Numbered from the stretch's first letter, positions 1 through 5,544 are shown. The stretch: 6,658 nt of DNA from Planctomycetaceae bacterium (GCA_021371965.1 JAJFVE010000104.1:1-6658); one strand, 5' to 3'. Translations and numbers: made by a program. Notes: generated by a model not told the origin, from the sequence alone.

Positions 1-47
1 ATCAAGGTATAGTGCTTATGACTGTCAAAGGCGATATACTCGTTCAT
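1..47 (-). CDS. IS110-family transposase, N-terminal fragment (runs off the left edge)
   Basis: The reverse strand reads an ATG at 47-45 followed by MNEYIAFDSHKHYTL, cut by the window edge after 15 codons. A short beta-strand ending in an Asp, followed by a small residue and His/Lys (FDSHK), is how IS110-type DEDD transposases begin: the Asp would be the first acidic residue of the RuvC-like catalytic core. A strong ribosome binding site lies upstream (AAAGGAG, 6 nt spacing). These enzymes move the insertion sequence through a circular intermediate, guided by an RNA from the element's own non-coding end. Seen: start, RBS and 15 residues. Known: family start pattern. Inferred: family identity, since 15 residues are too few for certainty. 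It could instead be another protein with an RNase H-like or sugar-kinase-like N terminus. Confidence 0.6.
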   Translation of the reverse strand, partial: MNEYIAFDSHKHYTL

Positions 48-53
48 GCGCGG

Positions 54-60
54 CTCCTTT
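54..60 (-). promoter_or_regulatory. Ribosome binding site of the transposase-like gene
   Basis: On the minus strand AAAGGAG occupies 60-54 and is separated by six bases from the ATG at 47-45. This near-perfect Shine-Dalgarno site fixes the start codon of a gene of which only 15 codons are visible, and supports it being a real gene. Confidence 0.8.
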
Positions 61-71
61 CTTGTTAGCTA

Positions 72-93
72 GTCGCCACTGTAACGTGGCGAC
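72..93. repeat. Perfect 8-bp inverted repeat, 6-nt loop
   Basis: GTCGCCAC at 72-79 pairs with GTGGCGAC at 86-93 around TGTAAC. On the minus strand it sits about 11 nt before the AAAGGAG ribosome binding site, so it could affect translation of the transposase-like gene as well as being part of a structured RNA. There is no T-tract on either side, so it is not an intrinsic terminator. Confidence 0.75.
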
Positions 94-124
94 GGGAGTC
101 GCGCTTTCATATGTTCACTCCAAG

Positions 125-140
125 GTCGCCTTGCGGCGAC
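125..140. repeat. Perfect 6-bp inverted repeat sharing arms with the 72-93 hairpin
   Basis: GTCGCC (125-130) and GGCGAC (135-140) flank TTGC. Both arms are identical to the outer six bases of the 72-93 hairpin arms (72-77 and 88-93), so the two hairpins could exchange partners. Confidence 0.7.
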
Positions 141-267
141 GCGCCAGTTCTTTTGCCTCTTACGCAATACACTGTCTTGCCGTGCGTAAAGCTTAACTGA
201 ACGTATATGTCCCGGGCTTTGCAGCTTTGTGTGGCTGGAAAGATTCGGGACGCAATGGAGAATTGGC

Positions 268-651
268 ATGACGAAGTTGAGCATGACGTTGGTTGCTTTG
301 GCGGCTGGGGCGCTGCTGTGCGGGCCGGCGATGGCGGCGCAGAAGCAGGGCAGGAAGGCGGGACTGACGGCCGAGAGTAAGGCCAAGATCAAGGAAATCC
401 GCAAGGCGACCAAGGACCAGATCCGGGCCGTCCTGACCGACGCGCAGAAGAAAGTGCTCGATGACGCCAAGGGCAAAGACAAAACCGCCCACAAGGCCGC
501 CCGCCAGGAAGTCCGCAAGACCCTGACGGCCGACCAGAAGGCCAAGATCAAAGAGATCCGCCAGGCCGCCCGAAAGCAGATCCGCGAGATCCGCGGCGTC
601 AAGGCCGACAAGGGCAAGAGCAAGAAGGCCGGAAAGGCCGCAACCGCCTAG
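268..651 (+). CDS. Exported small lysine-rich helical protein with LTxxQ repeats (Spy/CpxP-like)
   Basis: The 127-residue protein starts at the ATG at 268, chosen because GGAG at 257-260 lies 7 nt upstream and because this start gives a textbook signal peptide: a basic N terminus, hydrophobic residues 8-21, and an AMA cleavage site after residue 23. The upstream in-frame codon at 229 would bury the signal. The mature part is charged and predicted helical, with three LT-type motifs: residues 33 (LTAES), 56 (LTDAQ) and 86 (LTADQ). Residues 33-55 and 86-108 are an internal duplication, 15 of 23 identical. LTxxQ motifs are typical of Spy/CpxP periplasmic chaperone-stress proteins, so a periplasmic role is inferred; exact function is unknown. 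The Lys/Ala tail (112-127) also recalls histone H1-like proteins, but the signal peptide argues against DNA binding. It is a single-gene unit with its own terminator. Confidence 0.8.
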   Translation: MTKLSMTLVALAAGALLCGPAMAAQKQGRKAGLTAESKAKIKEIRKATKDQIRAVLTDAQKKVLDDAKGKDKTAHKAARQEVRKTLTADQKAKIKEIRQAARKQIREIRGVKADKGKSKKAGKAATA

Positions 652-673
652 TTTTGCGCTACAGCATTACTGG

Positions 674-717
674 AAGGCCGCCGCGGGCTGAACTCCCGGA
701 GCGGCCTTTCTTGTTTT
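674..717 (+). terminator. Rho-independent terminator of the LTxxQ-protein gene
   Basis: AAGGCCGC (674-681) pairs with GCGGCCTT (701-708), and an inner CGGG (684-687) pairs with CCCG (695-698) across a 7-nt loop and a small internal bulge. A T-rich run TTTCTTGTTTT (707-717) follows directly. It begins 22 nt after the stop codon at 651, the right place to end that transcript. Confidence 0.85.
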
Positions 718-751
718 CAGGGGGCGCGTGCGACGCAGTCTTTCTGCAAAA

Positions 752-879
752 AAACTTACCACGAATTACACGAACAAAGACGAATGACACGAAAAGAGGA
801 ATGTTTCTTGTTCCCCGCCTCTTAACCAAATTCTCTTATTCGTCCCATTCGTTTCATTCGTGCCATTCGTGGTAAGTTT
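752..879. repeat. Long imperfect palindrome built from 9-nt ATTCGT units
   Basis: AAACTTACCACGAAT (752-766) is a perfect 15-bp inverted match of 865-879. Inside, the right arm is an exact 9-nt series: ATTCGT starts at 838, 847, 856 and 865, each followed by a variable triplet. The left arm carries the complementary ACGAAT/ACGAAC/ACGAAA units at 761, 770, 780 and 789 with looser spacing. About 40 bases lie between the arms. Similar strings are, from memory, dispersed between genes in planctomycete and other environmental genomes. It lies 15 bp past the stop of the minus-strand radical SAM gene and 35 bp past the terminator at 717, so a bidirectional 3'-end role is possible. The 73-codon frame through it is repeat-derived and not called. 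Confidence 0.85.
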
Positions 880-893
880 CTATGGCAGGAGAT

Positions 894-2285
894 CTACTCC
901 GCCGCGGCCAGGGGGGTGATGGCGGCGTGGATGGAGTTCATCAGGCGGTAGCTTCGCCGGGCCAGGCGGGCGTTGTTGCGGTAGGAGAGATTCGCGATCA
1001 GCGCCAGCAGCGGGCGGCGGCCGGCGATGAGCCCCTCGGCCAGGCGGCGCAGGATGCGCGGCAGGGAATAGAACGTGTGGTCGCAGGTGTCCATCTCGGT
1101 CATGATCTGCGAGACGGTGAAGTTCTTGTACCGCGCGGTGGGGAAGCCCAGGGTGTAGTACTTCCAGTCGTCGGGGAAGTCGCGCGAGACGATGCGGTCG
1201 TCGGCCTTCATCTGGTCCCACAGCCGCGTGCCCGGCAGGGGCGTCAGGAAGAGGGTGTTGAGGATGTCCACGCCGTAGCTGCGGGCGGTATTGGCGATCA
1301 CGGTGCCGATGCCCGCCTCGTCGGCGTCCAGGCCCATGATGAACGAGCCGACCACCAGCATGTTGTGCCGGCGGATGCGCTTGACGGACTGGGCGAAATT
1401 GCGGCCCTTGAGCAGGTTGAACTTCTTGCCCACCTCGGTCAGCCCCTGCACCGTCGGGGATTCAAAACCGATGAACACGCCGCGGCAGCCGGCTTTTCGC
1501 GCCAGCGCCAGCAACTCCTCATCGTCGGCCATATTGATGGTGACCTGCGCGATCCACTTCTTACGAAGATTGGCGGCGATGAGCGCGCGGAACAGGTCCT
1601 TGGCCCGCTCGATGTGGGCCTTGGTGGTGCCGATGAGATTGTCGTCGACGACGAGCACCCACGTCTCGGGGATCGAGCGGAACTCCTCGACCACCTTTTC
1701 GACCGGGCGGTGGCGGTAGCGCGTGCCGTTGAACGCCGACACGCTGCAGAAGCTGCAGCTCAGCGGGCAGCCGCGCGTCGTCTGGATGGCGCCGAAGGCG
1801 TAGTCGTCGCGCAGCAGGTCGTGCCGCGCCGGCGGCACGTCGCACAGGTCTGTGTGCGTGCCGGCGTACAGCGGCTGCAGACGACCGACGCGGACGTCGC
1901 CGAGCACGCTCGCCCAGACGCTCTCGGCCTCGCCGGTGACGATGGCGTCGACGTGGCGCTGAGCTTCCTGCGGGCACATGGTCGCGTGGATACCGCCCAT
2001 GACGACCTTCACGCCGCGGCTGCGAAACTCGGCGGCGGTCTGGTAGGCGCGGCTGGCCTGGGACGTGAAGGCCGTGATCCCGACGAGGTCTGGCGTGGGC
2101 ATGGCGGCGTAGTCGGGCAGGCCGCGATTCTCGTCGATGATAGTGATTTCCCAGTCGCTTGGCGTGAGGCCGGCCAGCACCATCAGCCCCAGCGGTTTCC
2201 AGACGCGATAGCGGTTCCAGCGGCTTTCCTTGGTATTGGTCAGCGTGACGAGGGGGTTATGCGGATTGATCAAATAGAGTCGCAT
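894..2285 (-). CDS. B12-binding-type radical SAM protein, cobalamin His motif absent
   Basis: This 463-residue protein has the two-part layout of B12-type radical SAM enzymes. Residues 1-140 form a Rossmann-like B12-binding-type domain (MRLYLINPHNP start, MGGIHATMCP at 96-105, DAIVTGEAE at 113-121). The radical SAM core follows, with the [4Fe-4S] cluster motif CX3CX2C at C173, C177 and C180. Further family signatures are VDDNLIG (213-219), FIGFES (271-276), GSFIMGLD (313-320) and TPLPGT (348-353). The C-terminal 370-463 is helical and basic, as in the DUF4070 group. It should cleave S-adenosylmethionine to start radical chemistry on an unknown substrate, often a lipid or tetrapyrrole. The classical cobalamin motif DxHxxG is not seen, so B12 binding may be base-off or lost. 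I chose the ATG at 2285, matching the domain's usual start; AGGA lies 10 nt upstream. Alternatives at 2315 (ATG) and 2327 (GTG) lack a ribosome site. It is monocistronic by spacing; the family call is firm, the substrate is not. Confidence 0.9.
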   Translation of the reverse strand: MRLYLINPHNPLVTLTNTKESRWNRYRVWKPLGLMVLAGLTPSDWEITIIDENRGLPDYAAMPTPDLVGITAFTSQASRAYQTAAEFRSRGVKVVMGGIHATMCPQEAQRHVDAIVTGEAESVWASVLGDVRVGRLQPLYAGTHTDLCDVPPARHDLLRDDYAFGAIQTTRGCPLSCSFCSVSAFNGTRYRHRPVEKVVEEFRSIPETWVLVVDDNLIGTTKAHIERAKDLFRALIAANLRKKWIAQVTINMADDEELLALARKAGCRGVFIGFESPTVQGLTEVGKKFNLLKGRNFAQSVKRIRRHNMLVVGSFIMGLDADEAGIGTVIANTARSYGVDILNTLFLTPLPGTRLWDQMKADDRIVSRDFPDDWKYYTLGFPTARYKNFTVSQIMTEMDTCDHTFYSLPRILRRLAEGLIAGRRPLLALIANLSYRNNARLARRSYRLMNSIHAAITPLAAAE

Positions 2286-2468
2286 CGGTGCAAGGTCCTG
2301 TCTGCGAGAAGGCATGAGCCGCTTCACAGTCGGCGTAAGAGTGGTCGATCAGGTCCGGCGGCCGTGTGACTGCCGGATGCGTTGAGCCTTGGACCGACTA
2401 TCAGAGCGGGTATAGTGTACCAGTTCGGCAAACCGGCTGCGAATGAATTACTGATGGCCCGTAGGAGA

Positions 2469-2486
2469 CGGCGGCAACAGCCGCCG
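2469..2486. repeat. Perfect 7-bp hairpin, AACA loop
   Basis: CGGCGGC (2469-2475) pairs with GCCGCCG (2480-2486) around AACA. It lies about 60 bp downstream of the Hsp70 stop codon. Without a T-tract on the minus strand it is not a standard terminator, but it may stabilise or help end the transcript. Confidence 0.65.
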
Positions 2487-2514
2487 CTTTCGATGTTGTT
2501 CACGCCTGGCGGAT

Positions 2515-2533
2515 CGCGGGCGGGACGCCCGTG
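2515..2533. repeat. GC-rich palindrome CGGGCG-GGA-CGCCCG
   Basis: CGGGCG (2517-2522) pairs with CGCCCG (2526-2531) around GGA, extended by a G-U wobble (2516 with 2532) and a C-G pair (2515 with 2533). It lies 16 bp past the Hsp70 stop. Such GGGCGTCCCGCCC strings recur, from memory, between genes in planctomycete genomes, so this may be a dispersed element rather than a gene-specific site. Confidence 0.6.
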
Positions 2534-2548
2534 CTACTGCCGTGTTAC

Positions 2549-4357
2549 TCAGATCATCGCCAGGGCGTCGAGGGCGCTTTGGGCTCGGTCGATCTGCTGG
2601 CTGGTCATGGCGCCGGGGCGGACGATCGTGGTGTTGGCCATTACGCCTGTAGTATCGTCGCGGGCCTGCACGTGCAGGCGGCCGCTGTTGTCGTAGGTGA
2701 AGGTCACGGTAATCGGCGAGCCCTTTCGCAGCCCGCTGGGCAGGGGGCTGACGACGCACTCGCCGATGTGGATGCAGGCGTCGGGGTCTTCGCTCTCGCC
2801 TTCGATCACGCGCACGCGCACCACCGACTGGTTGTCGCTGATAGTGCCATAGGTCTTGCTGGCGCTGACGGGCAATTCCGTATTGTGTGGGATCAACACG
2901 CTGCGGATCTTGCGGCCGCTGCGGGGCGAGGTGGCCACCACGCCCAGCGTGTGCGAGCTGACGTTGATGGTCTTGATGCCCTGCAGCGCCTCGGCGACGT
3001 TGGGTTCGAAGTCGCCGCCGCCGGCGGCCTTGAGCTCGTAACGCAGGGCATGTTCGGCGATCTCGGCCTCGTCGGCGCCGCGCGGGATGGCGGGCAGCTC
3101 GGCCGTGTCGGCGCTGCCGTCGGCTTCGACGCCGATGTCGGGCAGCACGATGTGGCGGCCGACCATGGTTTCGCCGGAGCCGGGTTTGCCTTCCTCGGTA
3201 TCCTCGGGCAGCGTGACGGTGGTTTCGAGGCCCTTGGCGCCGCTGATCTGAAGAATGGCGGCGTGGATGGCCGCGCCGTGGGCGACGACCTCGTCGGCGG
3301 CCAGCGAGTGGTCGGGCTCCTGCCCGCTCTTTTCGCGGAGCATCTTGACGACCTGCGGCATGCGGGTGGACCCGCCCACCAGCAGGATGCGGTCGATGCC
3401 GCCCCAGTCGAGTTCGGCCTGTTCGAGCACGCGGTCGACGCGGCGCGAGGTGCGGAAGAGCAGGCCGGAGGTGATTTCGTCGAACCGCTCGCGAGTCAGC
3501 TCGACCATCAGGCGGTTGCCGGCGTGGTTGACGGCCATCTGCGTGCGCATGAGGCGCGAGAGGGCGTGCTTGGCGTCCTCGGAGGCAAGCTGCAGGTCCT
3601 GGTGGCTCTGGGGGTCCTGGCGCGGGTCGCTGCCGTAGGCGTCGATGAACTGCTGGCTGGCGTAGTCGACGATGACGTCGTCCCAGTCCTTGCCGCCGAG
3701 CTGCACGTCGCCATCGGTGGCCAGCACGCGGAGGGTCTCGCCCTCGGACTTGATGACCGTCACGTCGAACGTGCCGCCGCCGAGGTCGTACACCAGCGAC
3801 ACGCCTTGCCCGCGCGTGCTGTGGCGGATGCCGGCCACATCCTTGGCGCTGCCTCCGTGCTCGATGAAATTGCGGAACCCGTACGCCAGGGCGGCGCTGG
3901 TGGGCTCGTTGATGATGTCCAGCACGTTGAGCCCGGCGATGGCGCCGGCGTCGACGGTGGCTTGGCGGCGGGCTTCGTCAAAGTACGCCGGCACGGTCAC
4001 GACGGCCCCGCTGATGGGGCCGATGCGCAGCTCGGCATCCTTTCGCATCTTCTTGAGGATGATCGCCGACAGGGCTGACGGGCTCAGCCACCGCCCGGCG
4101 ATCTGCTGGCGGTAGAGCTTCTCGCCCATGTCTCGCTTGATCCAGATCGCGACGCGATCGGGGTAGATGAGGCTGGCGCGCTTGGCCTCCTGCCCGACGA
4201 CGAGGCCGCCCTCGGTGTCGAACAGGATCGCCGACGGCGTGGTCAACTGCCCCTCGGCGTTAGGCACGGTGATGGGAATGCCGGCCTGGTTAAGATAGGC
4301 GATAGCCGAAAAAGTAGTCCCCAGGTCGATCCCGACCACGGTCCCTTGTGTTTCCAT
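2549..4357 (-). CDS. Hsp70-family (DnaK-like) ATPase without the C-terminal lid
   Basis: The 602-residue protein starts at the ATG at 4357, with AGAGGA seven nt upstream; extending to 4441 adds no family-like residues. The actin-like ATPase domain (1-373) is intact: phosphate-1 loop GIDLGTTFS (9-17), a Lys at the catalytic position (K74, WIKRDMG), [10 protein letters not shown] (122-131), [12 protein letters not shown] (149-160), phosphate-2 DLGGGTFDV (191-199) and adenosine motif LVGGSTRMP (326-334). About 20 extra residues lie at 164-186. The hydrophobic interdomain linker of DnaK is replaced by a roughly 90-residue acidic, Gly-rich stretch (374-463). The beta substrate-binding domain follows (INVSSHTLG at 464-472, DNQS at 508-511, GRLHVQARD at 559-567). 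The protein ends 18 residues after PGAMTSQQ, so the helical lid and DnaK tail are missing (E. coli DnaK has 638 residues). ATP-driven binding of unfolded or partner proteins in the cytoplasm is inferred. No dnaJ, grpE or hrcA is nearby, so it is probably an accessory, not the housekeeping, DnaK. Confidence 0.9.
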   Translation of the reverse strand: METQGTVVGIDLGTTFSAIAYLNQAGIPITVPNAEGQLTTPSAILFDTEGGLVVGQEAKRASLIYPDRVAIWIKRDMGEKLYRQQIAGRWLSPSALSAIILKKMRKDAELRIGPISGAVVTVPAYFDEARRQATVDAGAIAGLNVLDIINEPTSAALAYGFRNFIEHGGSAKDVAGIRHSTRGQGVSLVYDLGGGTFDVTVIKSEGETLRVLATDGDVQLGGKDWDDVIVDYASQQFIDAYGSDPRQDPQSHQDLQLASEDAKHALSRLMRTQMAVNHAGNRLMVELTRERFDEITSGLLFRTSRRVDRVLEQAELDWGGIDRILLVGGSTRMPQVVKMLREKSGQEPDHSLAADEVVAHGAAIHAAILQISGAKGLETTVTLPEDTEEGKPGSGETMVGRHIVLPDIGVEADGSADTAELPAIPRGADEAEIAEHALRYELKAAGGGDFEPNVAEALQGIKTINVSSHTLGVVATSPRSGRKIRSVLIPHNTELPVSASKTYGTISDNQSVVRVRVIEGESEDPDACIHIGECVVSPLPSGLRKGSPITVTFTYDNSGRLHVQARDDTTGVMANTTIVRPGAMTSQQIDRAQSALDALAMI

Positions 4358-4382
4358 AGTTGTTCCTCTGCCGTGAGCCGGT

Positions 4383-4412
4383 AATATACGTTGCGGATGT
4401 GGCTCAATGCAA
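4383..4412 (-). promoter_or_regulatory. Likely sigma70-type promoter of the Hsp70 gene
   Basis: On the minus strand TTGCAT (4412-4407) and TATATT (4388-4383, five of six consensus bases) are separated by 18 bp. Transcription would begin near 4376, giving a leader of about 20 nt that contains the AGAGGA ribosome site. No CIRCE element was found. An inverted repeat CGTTGC (4389-4394) / GCAACG (4409-4414) overlaps the spacer and -35 box and could be an operator; this part is speculative. Confidence 0.5.
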
Positions 4413-4445
4413 CGATGTGGTTGCAGCTGGGATAAAGACAAAACC

Positions 4446-4466
4446 GACGACGAGGACGAGGACGAA
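4446..4466. repeat. Short GACGAG hexanucleotide run
   Basis: GAC is followed by GACGAG at 4449-4454, GACGAG at 4455-4460 and GACGAA at 4461-4466. It is a small purine-rich simple repeat upstream of the Hsp70 promoter, with no evident function; slippage is the likely origin. Confidence 0.6.
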
Positions 4467-4484
4467 ACAGCAAGGCAGAGGACT

Positions 4485-4568
4485 GAGCCTCGAAGAGGCT
4501 CCAGAAGTTAGCCGGAGGCGTAAGCCTCCGGAAAACGTCTTCTTGATCTTCCCGCCTCGAAGAGGCGG
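4485..4568 (+). repeat. Three consecutive perfect hairpins, REP-like
   Basis: Hairpin 1: GAGCCTC (4485-4491) with GAGGCTC (4495-4501), loop GAA. Hairpin 2: CCGGAGGC (4512-4519) with GCCTCCGG (4524-4531), loop GTAA (a GNRA-type tetraloop). Hairpin 3: CCGCCTC (4552-4558) with GAGGCGG (4562-4568), loop GAA, extendable by three more pairs past one bulged C. Hairpins 1 and 3 share the 13-mer GCCTCGAAGAGGC exactly (4487-4499, 4554-4566), and all three share a GCCTC/GAGGC core. Hairpin 2 is preceded by GTTAG (4507-4511), like the short guide tag before the palindrome in REP elements handled by TnpA-REP (RAYT) enzymes. No such enzyme is in the window. Structure is directly seen; REP identity is inferred. 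Confidence 0.6.
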
Positions 4569-4642
4569 AAGGTTGGCGGGCGGCGTGATGAACCTGATTA
4601 ATTCCCTTGGCGCTGCGGCGGGGCGCTAAGGCAACCTCGCGC

Positions 4643-4675
4643 GCCTGCTACGGCGAGCAGGCCTGGAAGGCAGGC
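4643..4675. repeat. Overlapping hairpins upstream of the membrane protein gene
   Basis: GCCTGCT (4643-4649) pairs with AGCAGGC (4656-4662) around ACGGCG. The right arm overlaps a second pair, GCCTG (4661-4665) with CAGGC (4671-4675), so the two are mutually exclusive. It ends 45 bp before the ATG at 4721 and could lie in the 5' leader of that gene. No T-tract follows. Confidence 0.5.
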
Positions 4676-4720
4676 GTATGAGATCGACTGACGTAGTTGT
4701 GCAAGAATGGGAATAGCAGA

Positions 4721-5467
4721 ATGATTAGCACAAAGCGCAAGATATGGCACATCAGTGGAGTCGTGATCATTTGCATCGGGCTTCTGGTTCTCTTCCTTGC
4801 GGAGCCTTTGGTGACTTACTGCTATCGTCATTCGTTGTTCGGCCTGCAATTGCCATCGTATATTGCTTCACCCCTAAGTGATCCAGTAGCTACTGGCATC
4901 GTCACGGTTGTGAGAGGAGCCTTCGGGCTCATGGGATTGGGCGCGATAGTAATCGCGGTATCCTTCTGGACTAATTCACGCCGCCTGTCAGGGGACGCTG
5001 CAGGACAAGTACATCGATCAAAGTCACTATTTCACGTGCTGCTTCTTGTCTTGCCTCTTCTTATCCTTATCTGGGGTGGCTTTGTTTGGTGGGATGAAAC
5101 AGCCAGTGGCCAGTGGGAAGCCACTGCCAATGGTGTTGCCTATGCGTATTTGGAGAAGCCCAATCGTGGGCTATTTGTGGGTGGAGTGTTCTATCCTCTT
5201 GCCAAACCGGAGTCGCAGGGTGACTTGGTCTCGATTCGCGGAGGCGAGATGTTCTACAGGGGCAGATCGCTTGCTTTTGGCCCCGGAAAACGATTTGCGA
5301 TTGTCTCTCACGACGGGTCGATAACGTATCTGGAACTGCCCTCTGAATGCTTCCTTGCTGTTTCCGGCTCGCCCTATGCACAACCGGACATTGCAGCACT
5401 GAAGAAGCGTGGGCTTTGGGACAAGCAAATTCGCCCCCTTCTCGAGAAGAGATCAGGAGGCGGATAG
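4721..5467 (+). CDS. Unrecognised three-helix membrane protein with external C-terminal domain
   Basis: I do not recognise this 248-residue protein. It has three hydrophobic helices at about 9-28, 57-82 and 104-124. The basic N terminus (KRK at 5-7) and the Arg/Lys-rich loop 83-103 suggest both are cytoplasmic, which puts residues 125-248 outside the membrane. That tail has alternating beta-type stretches (LFVGGVFYPL at 151-160, FAIVSHDGSITYLEL at 192-206) and a basic end; no catalytic motif is visible. The ATG at 4721 is chosen over a TTG at 4697, which adds only a polar octapeptide; the ribosome site is weak (GGGA about 8 nt upstream). GC content is near 50 percent in the stretch I counted, below the neighbours, and codon choice is more mixed, which suggests recent acquisition. 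The GH95 gene follows after 77 bp, but the base-composition break argues against a long-standing operon. Confidence 0.7.
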   Translation: MISTKRKIWHISGVVIICIGLLVLFLAEPLVTYCYRHSLFGLQLPSYIASPLSDPVATGIVTVVRGAFGLMGLGAIVIAVSFWTNSRRLSGDAAGQVHRSKSLFHVLLLVLPLLILIWGGFVWWDETASGQWEATANGVAYAYLEKPNRGLFVGGVFYPLAKPESQGDLVSIRGGEMFYRGRSLAFGPGKRFAIVSHDGSITYLELPSECFLAVSGSPYAQPDIAALKKRGLWDKQIRPLLEKRSGGG

Positions 5468-5534
5468 ATCGCGTGGGGAATCGGGCAGTGGTATTTCGGA
5501 GAATTGCCTCTGGAACCCAATGAGCGCTTTTGTC

Positions 5535-5539
5535 AGGAG
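5535..5539 (+). promoter_or_regulatory. Ribosome binding site that sets the GH95 start
   Basis: AGGAG lies five bases before the ATG at 5545. This favours 5545 over the later in-frame ATGs at 5581 and 5587, which have no comparable site, and shows the gene is translated on its own rather than by readthrough from the upstream gene. Confidence 0.75.
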
Positions 5540-5544
5540 CTGCG

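Larger units (their letters stand above)
48..190 (-). ncRNA. Candidate IS110 non-coding end / bridge-RNA region with stem-loops
   Basis: No gene covers this stretch upstream of the transposase-like start. It holds perfect inverted repeats: 72-79 with 86-93 (8 bp, loop TGTAAC), 125-130 with 135-140 (6 bp, loop TTGC), 160-166 with 183-189 (7 bp, 16-nt loop), and an alternative 89-93 with 98-102 (5 bp). In IS110-group elements the non-coding end upstream of the recombinase gene encodes a structured bridge RNA of roughly 150-200 nt on the same strand; size, position and structure here fit. The outer limit of the element (near 190-260) cannot be set, because IS110 elements lack clear terminal inverted repeats. 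The RNA call is an inference; the hairpins themselves are directly seen. They could instead be a translational leader or attenuator. Confidence 0.35.
2286..2548. other. Intergenic spacer between the radical SAM and Hsp70 genes, no gene seen
   Basis: Both flanking genes lie on the minus strand. The spacer should hold the 3' end of the Hsp70 transcript and the promoter of the radical SAM gene. I see two strong hairpins near the Hsp70 end (2469-2486 and 2515-2533), neither followed by a T-run on the minus strand, and a weak 6-bp inverted repeat (TCCGGC at 2354-2359 with GCCGGA at 2372-2377). No convincing -35/-10 pair was found. A TATAGTGTA stretch near 2411-2419 is AT-rich enough to be part of a promoter, but this is weak. 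Confidence 0.6.
4358..4720. other. Divergent intergenic region, hairpin-rich, no gene seen
   Basis: This 363-bp stretch separates the minus-strand Hsp70 gene from the plus-strand membrane protein gene. From left to right it holds the Hsp70 ribosome site and promoter (to 4412), a GACGAG hexamer run (4446-4466), three perfect hairpins (4485-4568) and a fourth hairpin region (4643-4675). I found no convincing promoter for the plus-strand gene at 4721. Short open frames here translate the repeats and show no protein-like features. Confidence 0.7.

Noticed and set aside
69..623. Minus-strand 184-codon open frame across the LTxxQ gene
   Set aside because: It overlaps the hairpin region and is antisense to a gene with a signal peptide, ribosome site and terminator; it has no family-like features.
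654..875. Short plus-strand frame of 73 codons
   Set aside because: It runs through the terminator and the ATTCGT palindrome; the Ser/His-rich end is just the translated 9-nt repeat.
752..879. CRISPR-like array from the regularly spaced ATTCGT units
   Set aside because: Units are 6 nt with 3-nt gaps, far too short for repeats and spacers, and they form one palindrome.
882..2369. Plus-strand 495-codon open frame opposite the radical SAM gene
   Set aside because: It is a high-GC antisense shadow with Ala/Gly/Asp/Val/His-rich low-complexity translation and no motif, while the opposite strand carries clear radical SAM signatures.
2398..2440. Promoter of the radical SAM gene around the TATAGTGTA stretch
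   Set aside because: No -35 box at a proper distance was found on the minus strand, so it is mentioned only as a weak possibility.
2531..4078. Plus-strand 515-codon open frame opposite the Hsp70 gene
   Set aside because: It is an antisense shadow of a gene with all Hsp70 motifs intact; the translation is Ala/Gly/Val/Asp-rich with no domain.
4485..4568. Intrinsic terminators
   Set aside because: No T-run follows any of the three hairpins on either strand, and no gene ends beside them on the plus strand.
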